From contig NZ_JACBGN010000054.1 in the NCBI RefSeq assembly GCF_013401435.1, forward strand, positions 1 through 35,832: a stretch of DNA of 35,832 nucleotides, written 5' to 3'. The position numbers were made by a program, and so were the translations under genes. Positions 24,332 through 33,187 of the stretch are shown here, in pieces (position 1 is the first letter of the stretch; every line of letters starts with the position of its first letter). The notes under the pieces are model-generated. The model had not been told where the DNA came from. It searched no databases and saw only the letters and a list, made by a program, of their open reading frames with translations. Origin of the DNA: Streptomyces sp. BR123. Lineage in GTDB: Bacteria > Actinomycetota > Actinomycetes > Streptomycetales > Streptomycetaceae.

Positions 24332-26002
24332 GTGGCGGAGGCCGAGGGACCCGAGGGCGCGGAGGACCGGAAGCCGGACTCCGACGAGGCGCACAGCGCC
24401 TTCTCCCCGCCGCCCGGGACGGAACCGGAGTTCGCCGGGGACGAGCAGCCGACCTCGGAGTTCACCGTGCCCGAGGGGCTTCCCCTGCCGCAGGAGGAGC
24501 CCGCCGAGGGGTCCGCCGAGGGGTCCGCGTTCGCGCCCCCGTCCACGTACGGCGCTCAGCAGTCCCCGCCTGCGTACGCCTCCGGCGCCGGCTTCCCCGT
24601 GTCCTGGATGACGGAGTCCCCCTGGCAGGACCGGATGCGCACGATGCTGCGCATGCCGGTCGACGTGCGGCCCGTCCCCGAACCGGTGCAGAAGCCGGCC
24701 GAGACGGGGCCCGCCGTGGGCCGGGTGCTCGACCTGACCCTGCGCATCGGAGAGCTGATGCTGGCGGGCGGTGAGGGCGCCGAGGACGTGGAGGCCGCGA
24801 TGTTCGCGGTGGCCCGCAGCTACGGGCTGGACCGCTGCGAGCCGACGGTCACCTTCACCATGCTGTCGATCACCCACCACCCGTCGCTCGTCGGCAACCC
24901 GGTGTCGGCGAACCGGACGGTCCGCCGCCGCGGCACCGACTACACGCGGCTGGCGGCGGTCTACCGGCTGGTGGCCGACATCAGCACGCCCGAGGTCGAC
25001 GTCTCGCTGGAGGAGGCCTACCGGCGGCTCGCCGTGATCCGGCGCAACCGGCACCCGTATCCGACGTGGGTCCTCACGGCCGCCGCCGGGCTGCTCGCCG
25101 GCGCCGCCTCCATCCTGGTCGGCGGCGGCGTCATCGTCTTCTTCGCAGCCGCGATCGGGGCGATGCTCGGCGACCGGCTGGCCTGGCTGTGCGCCGGGCG
25201 CGGACTGCCGGAGTTCTACCAGTTCGTGGTCGCGGCGATGCCGCCCGCCGCGTTCGGGGTGGCGCTCAAGCTCCTGGAGATCGAGGACATCCAGGCCTCG
25301 GCCGTGATCACCGGCGGACTGTTCGCCCTGCTGCCCGGGCGGCCCCTGGTCGCGGCCGTGCAGGACGGCCTGACGGGTTTCTACATCACCGCCTCGGCCC
25401 GGCTGCTGGAGGTCATGTACCTCTTCATCGGCATCATCATGGGCGTGCTGGTCGTGCTGTACCTGGGGCTCCAGCTGGGCGCCGCACCCCGGCCGGAGGA
25501 GGTCCTCCAGATCACGCAGCGGCCGCTGATCCAGATCGCGGCGTCCATGGTTCTGGTGTTCACGTTCGCGATCCTGCTCCAGCAGGAACGTTCCACCGTG
25601 TGGATCGTGACGCTGAACGGCGGCGTCGCCTGGGCCACCTTCGGGGCCCTGCACTACGCGGGCGGCATCCCGCCCGTGCCCTCGACGGCCGTCGCCGCCG
25701 GGCTCGTCGGCCTGTTCGGCCAGCTCTTCTCCCGCTACCGCTCCGCCTCCGCCCTGCCGTACGTGACCGCCGCCATCGGCCCGCTGCTGCCGGGCTCCGC
25801 GACGTACTACGGGCTGCTGCTCATCGCCGAGAACCAGCTCAACAAGGGCCTCGGCTCGCTGACCAACGCCGCGGCCATCGCGCTCGCCATCGCGATCGGG
25901 GTCAACCTCGGGGCGGAGACCTCGCGGCTGTTCATGCGGATCCCGCAGGCCGCGAGCGCCGCCCGCCGCCGCGCCGCGGCGAAGCGGACCCGCGGCTTCT
26001 GA
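24332..26002 (+). CDS. ThrE-family threonine/serine exporter
   Basis: 556 aa. About 125 acidic, Pro-rich N-terminal residues precede the ThrE (DUF1212) domain, here fused with its DUF3815-type second half, giving about ten membrane spans. The soluble part contains the family motif GxGAEDVEAAMFAVARSYG-like stretch (about 148-168) and TFTMLSITHHPS. The Corynebacterium ThrE prototype exports threonine and serine. The GTG at 24332 has GGGAGGACGC upstream. Substrate is inferred from the family. Converges on the DedA gene across a bidirectional terminator. Confidence 0.88.
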   Translation: MAEAEGPEGAEDRKPDSDEAHSAFSPPPGTEPEFAGDEQPTSEFTVPEGLPLPQEEPAEGSAEGSAFAPPSTYGAQQSPPAYASGAGFPVSWMTESPWQDRMRTMLRMPVDVRPVPEPVQKPAETGPAVGRVLDLTLRIGELMLAGGEGAEDVEAAMFAVARSYGLDRCEPTVTFTMLSITHHPSLVGNPVSANRTVRRRGTDYTRLAAVYRLVADISTPEVDVSLEEAYRRLAVIRRNRHPYPTWVLTAAAGLLAGAASILVGGGVIVFFAAAIGAMLGDRLAWLCAGRGLPEFYQFVVAAMPPAAFGVALKLLEIEDIQASAVITGGLFALLPGRPLVAAVQDGLTGFYITASARLLEVMYLFIGIIMGVLVVLYLGLQLGAAPRPEEVLQITQRPLIQIAASMVLVFTFAILLQQERSTVWIVTLNGGVAWATFGALHYAGGIPPVPSTAVAAGLVGLFGQLFSRYRSASALPYVTAAIGPLLPGSATYYGLLLIAENQLNKGLGSLTNAAAIALAIAIGVNLGAETSRLFMRIPQAASAARRRAAAKRTRGF

Positions 26003-26050
26003 CATCGGCCGGCGGCGTACGGCGCCGCCTGCGGGCCTGAGGGAACACGG

Positions 26051-26089
26051 CTGCGCCCCGGTGGGACCGTCGGGTCCTCCGGGGCGCAG
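26051..26089. terminator. Bidirectional terminator between the ThrE and DedA genes
   Basis: CTGCGCCCCGG (26051-26061) pairs perfectly with CCGGGGCGCAG (26079-26089). An inner stem GGACC (26064-26068) and GGTCC (26073-26077) extends it. Confidence 0.75.
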
Positions 26090-26119
26090 GAGAGTCGTCC
26101 GCGGGCCGCGGAAGGGCTG

Positions 26120-26815
26120 TTACCGCTTGGCGTGGCGGCGGCGCTCGCCGGCGGCGGGCGCGGCCGCCGGGCCGCCGGCCGCCGGGCCGCCGGCCGCCTT
26201 GGCCTCCTTGCGGGCCTTGAGCACCTCGAAGACCACCGGGATCAGGGAGAGCAGCACGATCCCGACGAGGATCGCCTCGATGTTGGTCTTGATGAAATCG
26301 ATCTGGCCGAGCCAGAAGCCGGCGACCGTGATGCCGGTGCCCCAGGCGACGCCGCCGATCACGTTGTACGTCAGGAAGGTGCGGTACTGCATCGAGCCGG
26401 CGCCCGCGACCATCGGCGCGAAGGTGCGGATGATCGGCACGAAGCGGGCGAGCACGATGGCCTTCGGGCCGTGCTTCTCCATGAACTCGTGCGCCTTGTC
26501 CAGGTTCTCCCGCTTGAAGAGCTTGGAGTTCGGCCGGTTGAAGAGCTTCGGGCCGAAGAACTTTCCGATCATGTAGCCGACCTGGTCGCCCAGGATCGCG
26601 GCGGCCGTGATCAGGGTGCACACCAGCCACAGCGGCTGCTTGATGTATTCGCCGTTGGCGACGAGCAGGCCCGCCGTGAAGAGCAGGGAGTCGCCGGGCA
26701 GGAAAGCGAACAGGCCCGATTCGGCGAAGACGATGACCAGGATGCCGATCAGCCCGAAGTGGGAGATCAAATAGTCCGGGGACATCCACTCAGGGGCGAG
26801 CGCAAGCGTGTACAC
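26120..26815 (-). CDS. DedA-family membrane protein
   Basis: 231 aa. DedA (SNARE-associated/VTT) proteins are likely lipid carriers; some recycle undecaprenyl phosphate. Family motifs: FLPGDSLLFTAGLLV, GDQVGYMIGK and ARFVPIIRTFAPMVAGAG, with the conserved Arg in the re-entrant region. Five or so membrane segments. The C-terminal tail is basic and Ala/Gly-rich (GERRRHAKR). The GTG at 26815 is used. ATG at 26785 is the main alternative. Neither has a strong ribosome-binding site. Confidence 0.88.
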   Translation of the reverse strand: MYTLALAPEWMSPDYLISHFGLIGILVIVFAESGLFAFLPGDSLLFTAGLLVANGEYIKQPLWLVCTLITAAAILGDQVGYMIGKFFGPKLFNRPNSKLFKRENLDKAHEFMEKHGPKAIVLARFVPIIRTFAPMVAGAGSMQYRTFLTYNVIGGVAWGTGITVAGFWLGQIDFIKTNIEAILVGIVLLSLIPVVFEVLKARKEAKAAGGPAAGGPAAAPAAGERRRHAKR

Positions 26816-26898
26816 GGGTGCGGGTATCTCCAGGATCGGGTGCGTCCGCGCGGGCGGGGATGCGGCGGACTGGGGGGAGTGTCTCAATTTTCAACGGA

Positions 26899-26939
26899 TA
26901 CGGCCACCTCCGGGTTCCAGGTCCCCGGAGGCGGCCGTA
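26899..26939. terminator. Hairpin after the tipA homologue
   Basis: TACGGCC-A-CCTCCGGG (26899-26914) pairs with CCCGGAGG-C-GGCCGTA (26924-26939), 15 bp with one mismatch and a 9-base loop. It is about 50 bases downstream of the tipA-like stop and could also insulate the DedA gene. Confidence 0.65.
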
Positions 26940-26989
26940 CGCCTCATGTCCCCCTGCCGCGCCGCGGCTGCGCCACGACTACGCCACGG

Positions 26990-27748
26990 TTACGCCCTGC
27001 GTGCCGCGTTGGCGAGGATGGCGTCCCTCAGGAACACCGCCAGCCCGGTCCGCACGGCGTCGTAGAAGGCCGTGAACCGCTCGTCGGAGACGTACATCTC
27101 GCCGAGGCAGGTGTGCATCTCGTACGGGCAGGTGTAGTGGTTCCGCTCGATCCAGGCGCGGTGTTCCTCGGCGAGGTCCATGGCCTCCCCGGAGTCGGCG
27201 GCCGCCCCCGAGTCCAGCAGTGCGGCCAGACGCCGGTGCAGGTCGTCCCCCTCGGCCTGGATCCGCAGCCAGTCCTCCTTGGTGTAGGAGGCAGCCCGGC
27301 GCGCGGACTCCTTGTACGCGTCGGTGTGGCCCCAGCGCTGCTCGGCCTCCTCGGCGTACCGGTCGGGGTCGTCGTCTCCGAAGACCTCGAACTTCTCCTC
27401 GGGCGTGAGGTTGATGCCCATCTTCCTCGCCTCCATGGCGTGCTCCACGGCCTTGGCCATCTGCTGGAGCCGGGCGATCCGGTCGGACAGGAGGGTGTGC
27501 TGCCGGCGCAGGTGCTCCCTCGGGTCCGCGTCCGGGTCGTCCAGCAGGACCGCGACCTCGTCGAGGGGGAAGCCGAGCTCCCGGTAGAACAGGATCTGCT
27601 GCAGCCGGTCCATGTCGGCGTCGTCGTACCGCCGGTGGCCCGCGTGGCTGCGGCTGCTCGGGGAGAGCAGGCCGATCTCGTCGTAGTGGTGCAGCGTGCG
27701 CACCGTGACTCCGGCGAATCCGGCGACCTGGCCCACGGAGTAGCTCAT
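26990..27748 (-). CDS. tipA: TipA-type MerR-family thiopeptide-responsive activator
   Basis: 252 aa, almost the length of S. lividans TipAL. The N-terminal MerR winged helix (1-70, VRTLHHYDEIGLLSPSSRS) and linker coiled coil (about 75-110) precede the TipAS antibiotic-binding domain, which opens MGINLTPEEKFEVFGDDDP at Met110. Cys207 and Cys214 in NHYTCPYEMHTCLGEMYV match the TipAS cysteines; Cys214 is the one that bonds thiostrepton in TipA. An internal ATG at Met110 (27421) has its own GGAGG, so a short TipAS-like product is likely. The promoter is a near copy of ptipA. Binding of a thiopeptide would turn on its own synthesis. Confidence 0.93.
   Translation of the reverse strand: MSYSVGQVAGFAGVTVRTLHHYDEIGLLSPSSRSHAGHRRYDDADMDRLQQILFYRELGFPLDEVAVLLDDPDADPREHLRRQHTLLSDRIARLQQMAKAVEHAMEARKMGINLTPEEKFEVFGDDDPDRYAEEAEQRWGHTDAYKESARRAASYTKEDWLRIQAEGDDLHRRLAALLDSGAAADSGEAMDLAEEHRAWIERNHYTCPYEMHTCLGEMYVSDERFTAFYDAVRTGLAVFLRDAILANAARRA
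27430..27434 (-). promoter_or_regulatory. Internal ribosome-binding site for a TipAS-like short product
   Basis: GGAGG on the minus strand, eight bases before the in-frame ATG of Met110 (27421-27419). It matches the position where TipAS translation starts in S. lividans. Confidence 0.65.
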
Positions 27749-27776
27749 GCTTCCGCCCTTCTCTCGTACGCCCCCG

Positions 27777-27807
27777 ACTCTCCCGCCTCACGCCGCGTGA
27801 GGTGCAA
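27777..27807 (-). promoter_or_regulatory. MerR-type autoregulated promoter of tipA
   Basis: Minus strand: -35 TTGCAC (27807-27802), a 19-bp spacer and -10 GAGAGT (27782-27777). The long spacer is the hallmark of MerR activation. The operator CCTCACG-CGG-CGTGAGG (27802-27786) fills the spacer. The known ptipA has the same TTGCACCTCACG start and CGTGAGG arm. Confidence 0.82.
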
Positions 27808-27846
27808 GCCCTTGCCGTCCCCTGCCGTCCGGGGCCGTGGCGGACG

Positions 27847-28401
27847 CTACGCCGGCGGCCAGGTACCGCCCTGCGCCAGGGCCACCAGCTCGAAGGCGGT
27901 CTTCCCGTCCAGGGACTCCCGGATGATGTCGGCGTGCCCCGCGTGCCGGGCGTGCTCCTCGACCAGGTGGAGCATCAGCCAGCGCATCGAGACCCGCGTG
28001 TCCTTGGGGAACCAGGGCACCTCGGGCAGCGGGAAGGTGTCGTCCAGGCTGGGCACCTCGCGGATGAACTTCTCCAGCTCGGCCGCGACCGCGTCCCAGA
28101 AGGCGAGCACCTCGGGGAGGGTCTCGTCCCCGACGAGCCGGAAGCTGTCGCCCCAGGTCTCCTCGTTGCGCTGCCGCTCGTTGGGCTGCTGCTGCGCCAT
28201 CCGCAGCCAGTTCAGCTCCACCTCGGCGGCGTGCTTGAGCAGACCCGACAGGGACAGCCCGCTCGCGCTGGGACGGCTCGCCGCCTGCTCCTCCGTGAGG
28301 CCGTGCGCCGCGCGGCGCAGCGCGCCGCGCTGGGCGTCGACGTAGGACACGAGCGCGCTGCGCTCGTCGCCGGGAGCCTCTGCGGGTACGAACGTGGGCA
28401 T
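27847..28401 (-). CDS. DinB-fold (DUF664) protein, putative metal-dependent enzyme
   Basis: 184 aa four-helix DinB/YfiT fold, related to mycothiol- or bacillithiol-dependent transferases. Candidate metal histidines are in LLKHAAEVE and EEHARHAGHAD, with the family WLMLHLVEEHARH helix. The ATG at 28401 has GGAGG six bases upstream. An earlier in-frame start at 28446 is unsupported. It lies 99 bp upstream of tipA on the same strand, but tipA has its own promoter. Thiol-dependent detoxification is a family-based guess. Confidence 0.82.
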   Translation of the reverse strand: MPTFVPAEAPGDERSALVSYVDAQRGALRRAAHGLTEEQAASRPSASGLSLSGLLKHAAEVELNWLRMAQQQPNERQRNEETWGDSFRLVGDETLPEVLAFWDAVAAELEKFIREVPSLDDTFPLPEVPWFPKDTRVSMRWLMLHLVEEHARHAGHADIIRESLDGKTAFELVALAQGGTWPPA

Positions 28402-28502
28402 GGGGACCTCCGCGTTTTCCGGGTGCCGTGTGTGTCGTTCCGACACCCACCACGCTACGGATCAATGAGGTCAGGGACTGTCCTAAACGCGCAATGGATC
28501 GC

Positions 28503-30584
28503 TCAGGGCGCGCCGTTGTCCGGGCGGACCGCCGGGAGCTCGGTCATCGGCTTGGGCAGGAGGGCCTTGGACAGGTCCTGGGCGCCCTTCTCGTCGAGCC
28601 CGTACATCGCCTCGTAGATCTTGCGGACGGCCGGTCCGGAGGCGCCGGAGCCGGTGCCGCCCTGGGAGATCGTCATCACGATCGCGTAGTCCTCGGTGTA
28701 CGAGGCGAACCAGGAGGTGGTCTGCTTGCCCTGGACCTCGGCGGTGCCCGTCTTGGCGTGCATCGGGATCTGCTTCTGCGGCCAGCCGCCGAACCGCCAG
28801 GCGGCGCTGCCGGAGGTGACCACCGAGGCGAGGGCCCGGTCGATGTCGTCGCGCAGTTCGGCGTCCATCGGCAGGCGGGCCTGCTCCTTCGGGGCGATCT
28901 CCTTGACCGAGGTGCCGTCGGGGCTGACGATCGCCTTGCCGATGGTGGGCTGGTGCAGGGTGCCGCCGTTGGCGATGGCCGCGTAGACGGAGGCCATCTG
29001 GATCGGGGTGACGAGGGTGTCGCCCTGGCCGATGGAGTAGTTGATGGCGTCGCCCTCGCGCAGCTGGTTGCCCTGGCGGCAGTTCTCGTACGCGATCTTC
29101 TCGGCGAAGCTGCCGTCCTTCTTGCCGTCCCGGCACCAGGCGGCCTTGTTGGCCTCGAAGAAGTCCTTCTTCCACTGGCGGTCGGGGACCCGGCCGGCGA
29201 CCTCGTTGGGCAGGTCGACGCCGGTCGGCTTGCCGAGGCCGAACTCGTGGGCCGTCTTCAGGAACCAGTCCTTGGGGTCCTTAGTCGGGTTGATCCCGCC
29301 GTCCTTCTTCCACTCCCTGTCGGCGAGGGCGTAGTAGACCGTGTCGCAGGAGACCTCCAGGGCGCGGCCGAGGTTGATGTCGCCGTAGCCCTGGGACTCG
29401 AAGTTGGTGAAGGTCTGCCCTCCGACGGAGTAGGAGCTGGGGCAGGGGTAGCGGCCGTCGAAGGGGTAGCCCGCGTTGACCGCGGCCGTCGAGGAGACGA
29501 CCTTGAAGATCGAGCCGGGGGCGGCCTGGCCCTGGATCGCCCGGTTGAGCAGCGGGTAGTTGGAGTCCTTCGCGGTGAGGGAGGCGTAGTCCTTGGCGGA
29601 GATCCCGCCGACCCACATCCCCGGGTCGTACGTCGGGCTGGAGGCCATCGCGACGATCCGGCCGGTCTTGGACTCCATGACGACGACGGCGCCCGAGTCG
29701 GCCTCGTAGTTCCGGCGCGTGTTCTTGTCGTACGTCTTGCGGGCCTCGGCCATCGCGTAGGCCAGCTCGCGCTCGGCGACGGCCTGCACGCGCGAGTCGA
29801 TCGAGGTGACGACGTTGGAGCCGGCGGTGGGCTTGTCGGCCTGGGCCAGCCCGATGACCCGGCCGAGGTTGTCGACCTCGTAGCGGGTGACGCCCGCCTT
29901 GCCGCGCAGCTCCTTGTCGTACGTGCGCTCCAGGCCGGAGCGGCCCACCTGGTCGGAGCGCAGGTACGGGGAGTCGGTCTTCTTCGCCTTGGCGATCTCC
30001 GCGTCGGTGACGGGCGAGAGGTAGCCCAGCACCTGGGAGGTGTTGGCCTGGTCCGGGGCGGGGTAGCGGCGCAGGGCGGTGGGCTCGGCGGTGATGCCGG
30101 GGAACCGCTCGGCGTGCTCCCGTATCTCCAGGACCTGGTCGGTGGTCGCCTCGGCGGTGATGGGTATCGGCTGGTACGGCGAACCGTTCCAGCAGGGCTT
30201 GGGGGTCTTGGCGTCACAGAGCCGGACGCTGTTGACGACGTTCTCCGGCGGCATGCCGAGGACGCCCGCGAGGCGGGTGAGGACGTCCTTGCCCCTGTCC
30301 TTCATCTTGCTCAGCTCGGTGCGGCTGGCGGAGACCACCATGCGGGTCTCGTTGTCGGCGAGGGGGACCCCGCGGGCGTCGAGGATCGAGCCGCGCACGG
30401 CGGGCTGGACGACCTGCTGGACGTGGTTGTTCTTCGCCTCGTCCGTGTACTCCTGGCCGTTGCGGATCTGGAGGTACCACAGGCGGCCGCCGAGGGTGAG
30501 CAGCAGCGAGAAGACGACCACCTGGATGACCACCAGGCGGTTCTGGACCCGGGGCGTCCGCCCCGTCTCCGGAATGTTGCTCAA
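28503..30584 (-). CDS. Class B penicillin-binding protein 2 (transpeptidase)
   Basis: 693 aa. One N-terminal membrane span (about 17-40), a dimerisation (pedestal) domain starting VRGSILDARGVPLADN, then the transpeptidase domain with SIFK (358-361), the second motif SCD (412-414) and KTG (611-613). It cross-links peptidoglycan outside the membrane. Several extra cysteines (123, 131, 381, 413, 484, 502) are present. The TTG at 30584 follows GGGGGAG with a 7-base gap. Transcribed after the aldehyde dehydrogenase gene across 77 bp. Whether it serves elongation or sporulation is not evident. Confidence 0.93.
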   Translation of the reverse strand: MSNIPETGRTPRVQNRLVVIQVVVFSLLLTLGGRLWYLQIRNGQEYTDEAKNNHVQQVVQPAVRGSILDARGVPLADNETRMVVSASRTELSKMKDRGKDVLTRLAGVLGMPPENVVNSVRLCDAKTPKPCWNGSPYQPIPITAEATTDQVLEIREHAERFPGITAEPTALRRYPAPDQANTSQVLGYLSPVTDAEIAKAKKTDSPYLRSDQVGRSGLERTYDKELRGKAGVTRYEVDNLGRVIGLAQADKPTAGSNVVTSIDSRVQAVAERELAYAMAEARKTYDKNTRRNYEADSGAVVVMESKTGRIVAMASSPTYDPGMWVGGISAKDYASLTAKDSNYPLLNRAIQGQAAPGSIFKVVSSTAAVNAGYPFDGRYPCPSSYSVGGQTFTNFESQGYGDINLGRALEVSCDTVYYALADREWKKDGGINPTKDPKDWFLKTAHEFGLGKPTGVDLPNEVAGRVPDRQWKKDFFEANKAAWCRDGKKDGSFAEKIAYENCRQGNQLREGDAINYSIGQGDTLVTPIQMASVYAAIANGGTLHQPTIGKAIVSPDGTSVKEIAPKEQARLPMDAELRDDIDRALASVVTSGSAAWRFGGWPQKQIPMHAKTGTAEVQGKQTTSWFASYTEDYAIVMTISQGGTGSGASGPAVRKIYEAMYGLDEKGAQDLSKALLPKPMTELPAVRPDNGAP

Positions 30585-30661
30585 CTCGAAACTCCCCCGA
30601 AGCGCTGCCCGCCGCCCACCCGGCCGGGTCCCGGTCCCGCCGAGTCTAGAGCGGGCCGCTC

Positions 30662-32119
30662 TCAGAGCGGGAAGGTGCTCCTGCCGTGCTGGACCGAGAT
30701 CCACTTCTGGGTGGTGAAGGCCTCGACCGTGGCCTCGCCGTTGAGCCGGCCGAGCCCGGAGGCCTTCTCCCCGCCGAACGCGGCCAGCGGCTCGTCGCCG
30801 ATGGTGGAGTCGTTGACGTGGATCATCCCGGTCTCGATGCGCTGGGCGAAGCGGACGCCGCGCTCGACGTCCCGGGTGTGGACGGCGCCGGAGAGCCCGT
30901 ACGGGGTCGCGTTGGCCAGGGCCACGGCTTCCTCCTCCCCGTCGAAGACCATCAGCAGGGCGACGGGGCCGAAGATCTCCTGTCCGAGCAGCGGGGAGTC
31001 CTCGGGGATCCCGGTCAGCACGGTGGGTTCGACCAGGTTGCCGCGCGTGGCACCGCGTACGAGGGCGCGGGCGCCGGATTCCACGGCGCGGTCCACGAGG
31101 GCGGTGAGCGCCTCGGCCTGGAAGGAGTTGATCAGGGGGCCGATGTGGGTGTCGGCCTCGCGGGGGTCGCCGGTCTTCAGGCCCCGCACCCGGGCGGTGA
31201 ACTTCTCGGTGAACTCCTCGGCGACGGAGGCGTCGACCAGGATCCGGTTGGCGGCCATGCAGACCTGGCCCTGATAGACGAAGCGGCTGAAGACGGCCGC
31301 GTCGACGGCGTAGTCGATGTCCGCGTCGTCGAGGACGACCAGGGCGCTGTTGCCGCTGAGCTCCAGGACGGTCCGCTTGAAGTGGCGGGCGGCGACCGCG
31401 CCGACGTGCCGGCCGACGCGGTCGGAGCCGGCGAAGGAGATCACCTTGGGCACCGGGTGGGTCAGGAGGGCGTCGCCGATCTCGGCGATGTCGGTGACCA
31501 GCACGCTGAGGAGGCCGGGCGGCAGACCGGCGTCCTCGAAGAGCTTCGCGATGACCCCGCCGCCGATCACGGGTGCGTTCTGGTTCGGCTTGACCACGAC
31601 GGCGTTGCCCAGGGCCAGGGCGGGGGCGACGGACTTCAGGGTGACCAGGAAGGGGAAGTTGAAGGGGCTGATCACGGTGACGACCCCGACGGGGAGCCGC
31701 TGGACGCGGCTCTCCTTGCCCTCGACCGGCGAGATCAGGATCCGGCCCTCGGGGCGGACGGCCAGCTGCATGGCCTCGCGGACGAACTCCTTGGCGAGGT
31801 GGATCTCGTACTCGGCCTTGGAGCGGGTGCCGCCGAGCTCGTCGATCATCGCCTCGACGAGTTCCTTCTCGCGCTCCTCCGTGATCCGCAGGACGCGCTC
31901 CAGGACGGCCCGTCTGACGTACGGGCTGGTGGCGGCCCAGTCTCTCTGTGCGCGCTCGGCGGCGCGGTAGGCCTGGTCCACCTGCTCGACGGTGGCCACG
32001 GTGATGGCCGCGAGCTTCTCCCCGTTGTACGGGTTGACGTCGATGATGTCCCACGAACCGGTGCCGGCCTGCCATGTGCCGTCGATGTACTGGTGAGCCA
32101 GGTCGTCGAATATGGACAT
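30662..32119 (-). CDS. Aldehyde dehydrogenase (benzaldehyde/vanillin dehydrogenase-like)
   Basis: 485 aa NAD(P)-dependent dehydrogenase. Catalytic Cys287 in YQGQVCMAAN, general base Glu253 in LELSGNSAL, oxyanion Asn154 in SPFNFP and cofactor Lys177 in VVKPNQ are all present, so the enzyme should be active. The FNFP motif rather than PWNFP suggests the aromatic-aldehyde subgroup. Start ATG 32119 with AAGGGA upstream. A palindrome and -10 lie just upstream. Substrate is not determinable here. Confidence 0.9.
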   Translation of the reverse strand: MSIFDDLAHQYIDGTWQAGTGSWDIIDVNPYNGEKLAAITVATVEQVDQAYRAAERAQRDWAATSPYVRRAVLERVLRITEEREKELVEAMIDELGGTRSKAEYEIHLAKEFVREAMQLAVRPEGRILISPVEGKESRVQRLPVGVVTVISPFNFPFLVTLKSVAPALALGNAVVVKPNQNAPVIGGGVIAKLFEDAGLPPGLLSVLVTDIAEIGDALLTHPVPKVISFAGSDRVGRHVGAVAARHFKRTVLELSGNSALVVLDDADIDYAVDAAVFSRFVYQGQVCMAANRILVDASVAEEFTEKFTARVRGLKTGDPREADTHIGPLINSFQAEALTALVDRAVESGARALVRGATRGNLVEPTVLTGIPEDSPLLGQEIFGPVALLMVFDGEEEAVALANATPYGLSGAVHTRDVERGVRFAQRIETGMIHVNDSTIGDEPLAAFGGEKASGLGRLNGEATVEAFTTQKWISVQHGRSTFPL

Positions 32120-32162
32120 GCCATCCCTTACTGCCAGCGCGCACCCGTGCGCTGCACCGTCA

Positions 32163-32198
32163 GACCGATCGGTCATGCACTGATCAGACGTCATACTA
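32163..32198 (-). promoter_or_regulatory. Promoter/operator candidate of the aldehyde dehydrogenase gene
   Basis: TAGTAT on the minus strand (32198-32193) is a good -10. GACCGATCGGTC (32163-32174) is a perfect 12-bp palindrome about 12-23 bases after the predicted start and 43 bases before the ATG, where a repressor could sit. No regulator gene of an obvious matching type is adjacent. Confidence 0.4.
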
Positions 32199-32206
32199 CG
32201 TGCGAA

Positions 32207-33067
32207 TCAAGACAGTTGGAGGAGCCCGCGCAGGAGATCACGGGTCTGGCCGGGGTCGGGGCAGTCCTCCTGGAGCCGGGTCATCGCCCGCTCGTACTGC
32301 GCGACCTCCTCCTCTTTGTCGAGGTAGAGCGCGCTGGTGAGCTGCTCCAGGTAGACGATGTCCTGGAGGTCGGACTCGGGGAAGCGCAGCAGGGTGAAGG
32401 CGCCGCTCTCGCCGGAGTGGCCGCCGAAGGAGAACGGCATCACCTGGAGCTGCACGTTGGGCCGCTGGGAGACCTCTATGAGGTGCTCCAGCTGGCCGCG
32501 CATGACGTCGCGGCCCCCGTACGGGCGGCGCAGGGCGGCCTCGTCCAGGACGGCGTGGAAGACCGGGGCGCTCTCGGAGACGAGCACCTTCTGGCGCTCC
32601 AGGCGCAGCGCGACGCGGCGGTCGATCTCGGCCTGGGAGGCGCCGGGCATGCCGCGGCTGACGACGGCCTGGGCGTACGCCTCGGTCTGCAACAGGCCGT
32701 GGATGAACTGGACTTCGTAGATCCGGATGAGCGAGGCGGCGCCCTCCAGGCCGATGTAGGTCTGGAACCAGCCGGGCAGCACGTCACCGTAACTGTGCCA
32801 CCATCCGGCCGCGTTGGCCTCGCGGACGAGACCGAGGAGCGACTCGCGCTCCGCGCCGTCCGTGACCCCGTAGAGCGTGAGGAGGTCCTCGACGTCTCGT
32901 GCCTTGAAACTCACCCTTCCCAACTCCAAGCGGCTGATCTTCGATTCGGATGCGCGGATCGAGTAGCCGGCCGCCTCACGGGTGATGCCCCGGGATTCTC
33001 GGAGTCGCCTGAGCTGTGAGCCCAGGAGGATGCGGCGCACCACGGAACCGCCTGCTTCTGCGGTCAC
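32207..33067 (-). CDS. XRE-family regulator with DUF5753 domain
   Basis: 286 aa. N-terminal helix-turn-helix (about 14-68: LGSQLRRLRESRGITREAAG, SKISRLELGR) followed by the DUF5753 domain (about 95-280), including the conserved NVQLQVMPFSFGGHSGESGAF core (split: MPFSFG and GGHSGESGAF) and YLEQLTSALYLDK. This architecture is abundant in Streptomyces and often partners DUF397 proteins and HATPases in developmental control (the WhiJ-type groups). The GTG at 33067 has GGAGGGCAGGACA upstream. It is divergent from an HATPase gene and near a DUF397 gene. Confidence 0.9.
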   Translation of the reverse strand: MTAEAGGSVVRRILLGSQLRRLRESRGITREAAGYSIRASESKISRLELGRVSFKARDVEDLLTLYGVTDGAERESLLGLVREANAAGWWHSYGDVLPGWFQTYIGLEGAASLIRIYEVQFIHGLLQTEAYAQAVVSRGMPGASQAEIDRRVALRLERQKVLVSESAPVFHAVLDEAALRRPYGGRDVMRGQLEHLIEVSQRPNVQLQVMPFSFGGHSGESGAFTLLRFPESDLQDIVYLEQLTSALYLDKEEEVAQYERAMTRLQEDCPDPGQTRDLLRGLLQLS

Positions 33068-33187
33068 TGTCCTGCCCTCCCCATCGCCATGGATACGCGT
33101 GGTCTGCGCGTGTGCTGCGTCGCTGGGCCCCCGAACCCCAGGCCACGCAGTCTGCCACCAAAACGCATCGGCCCGTACTCGTTCTGT

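Noticed and set aside
28428..31274. 948-codon plus-strand open frame
   Set aside because: Antisense of the penicillin-binding protein and part of the aldehyde dehydrogenase, which have intact catalytic motifs on the other strand.
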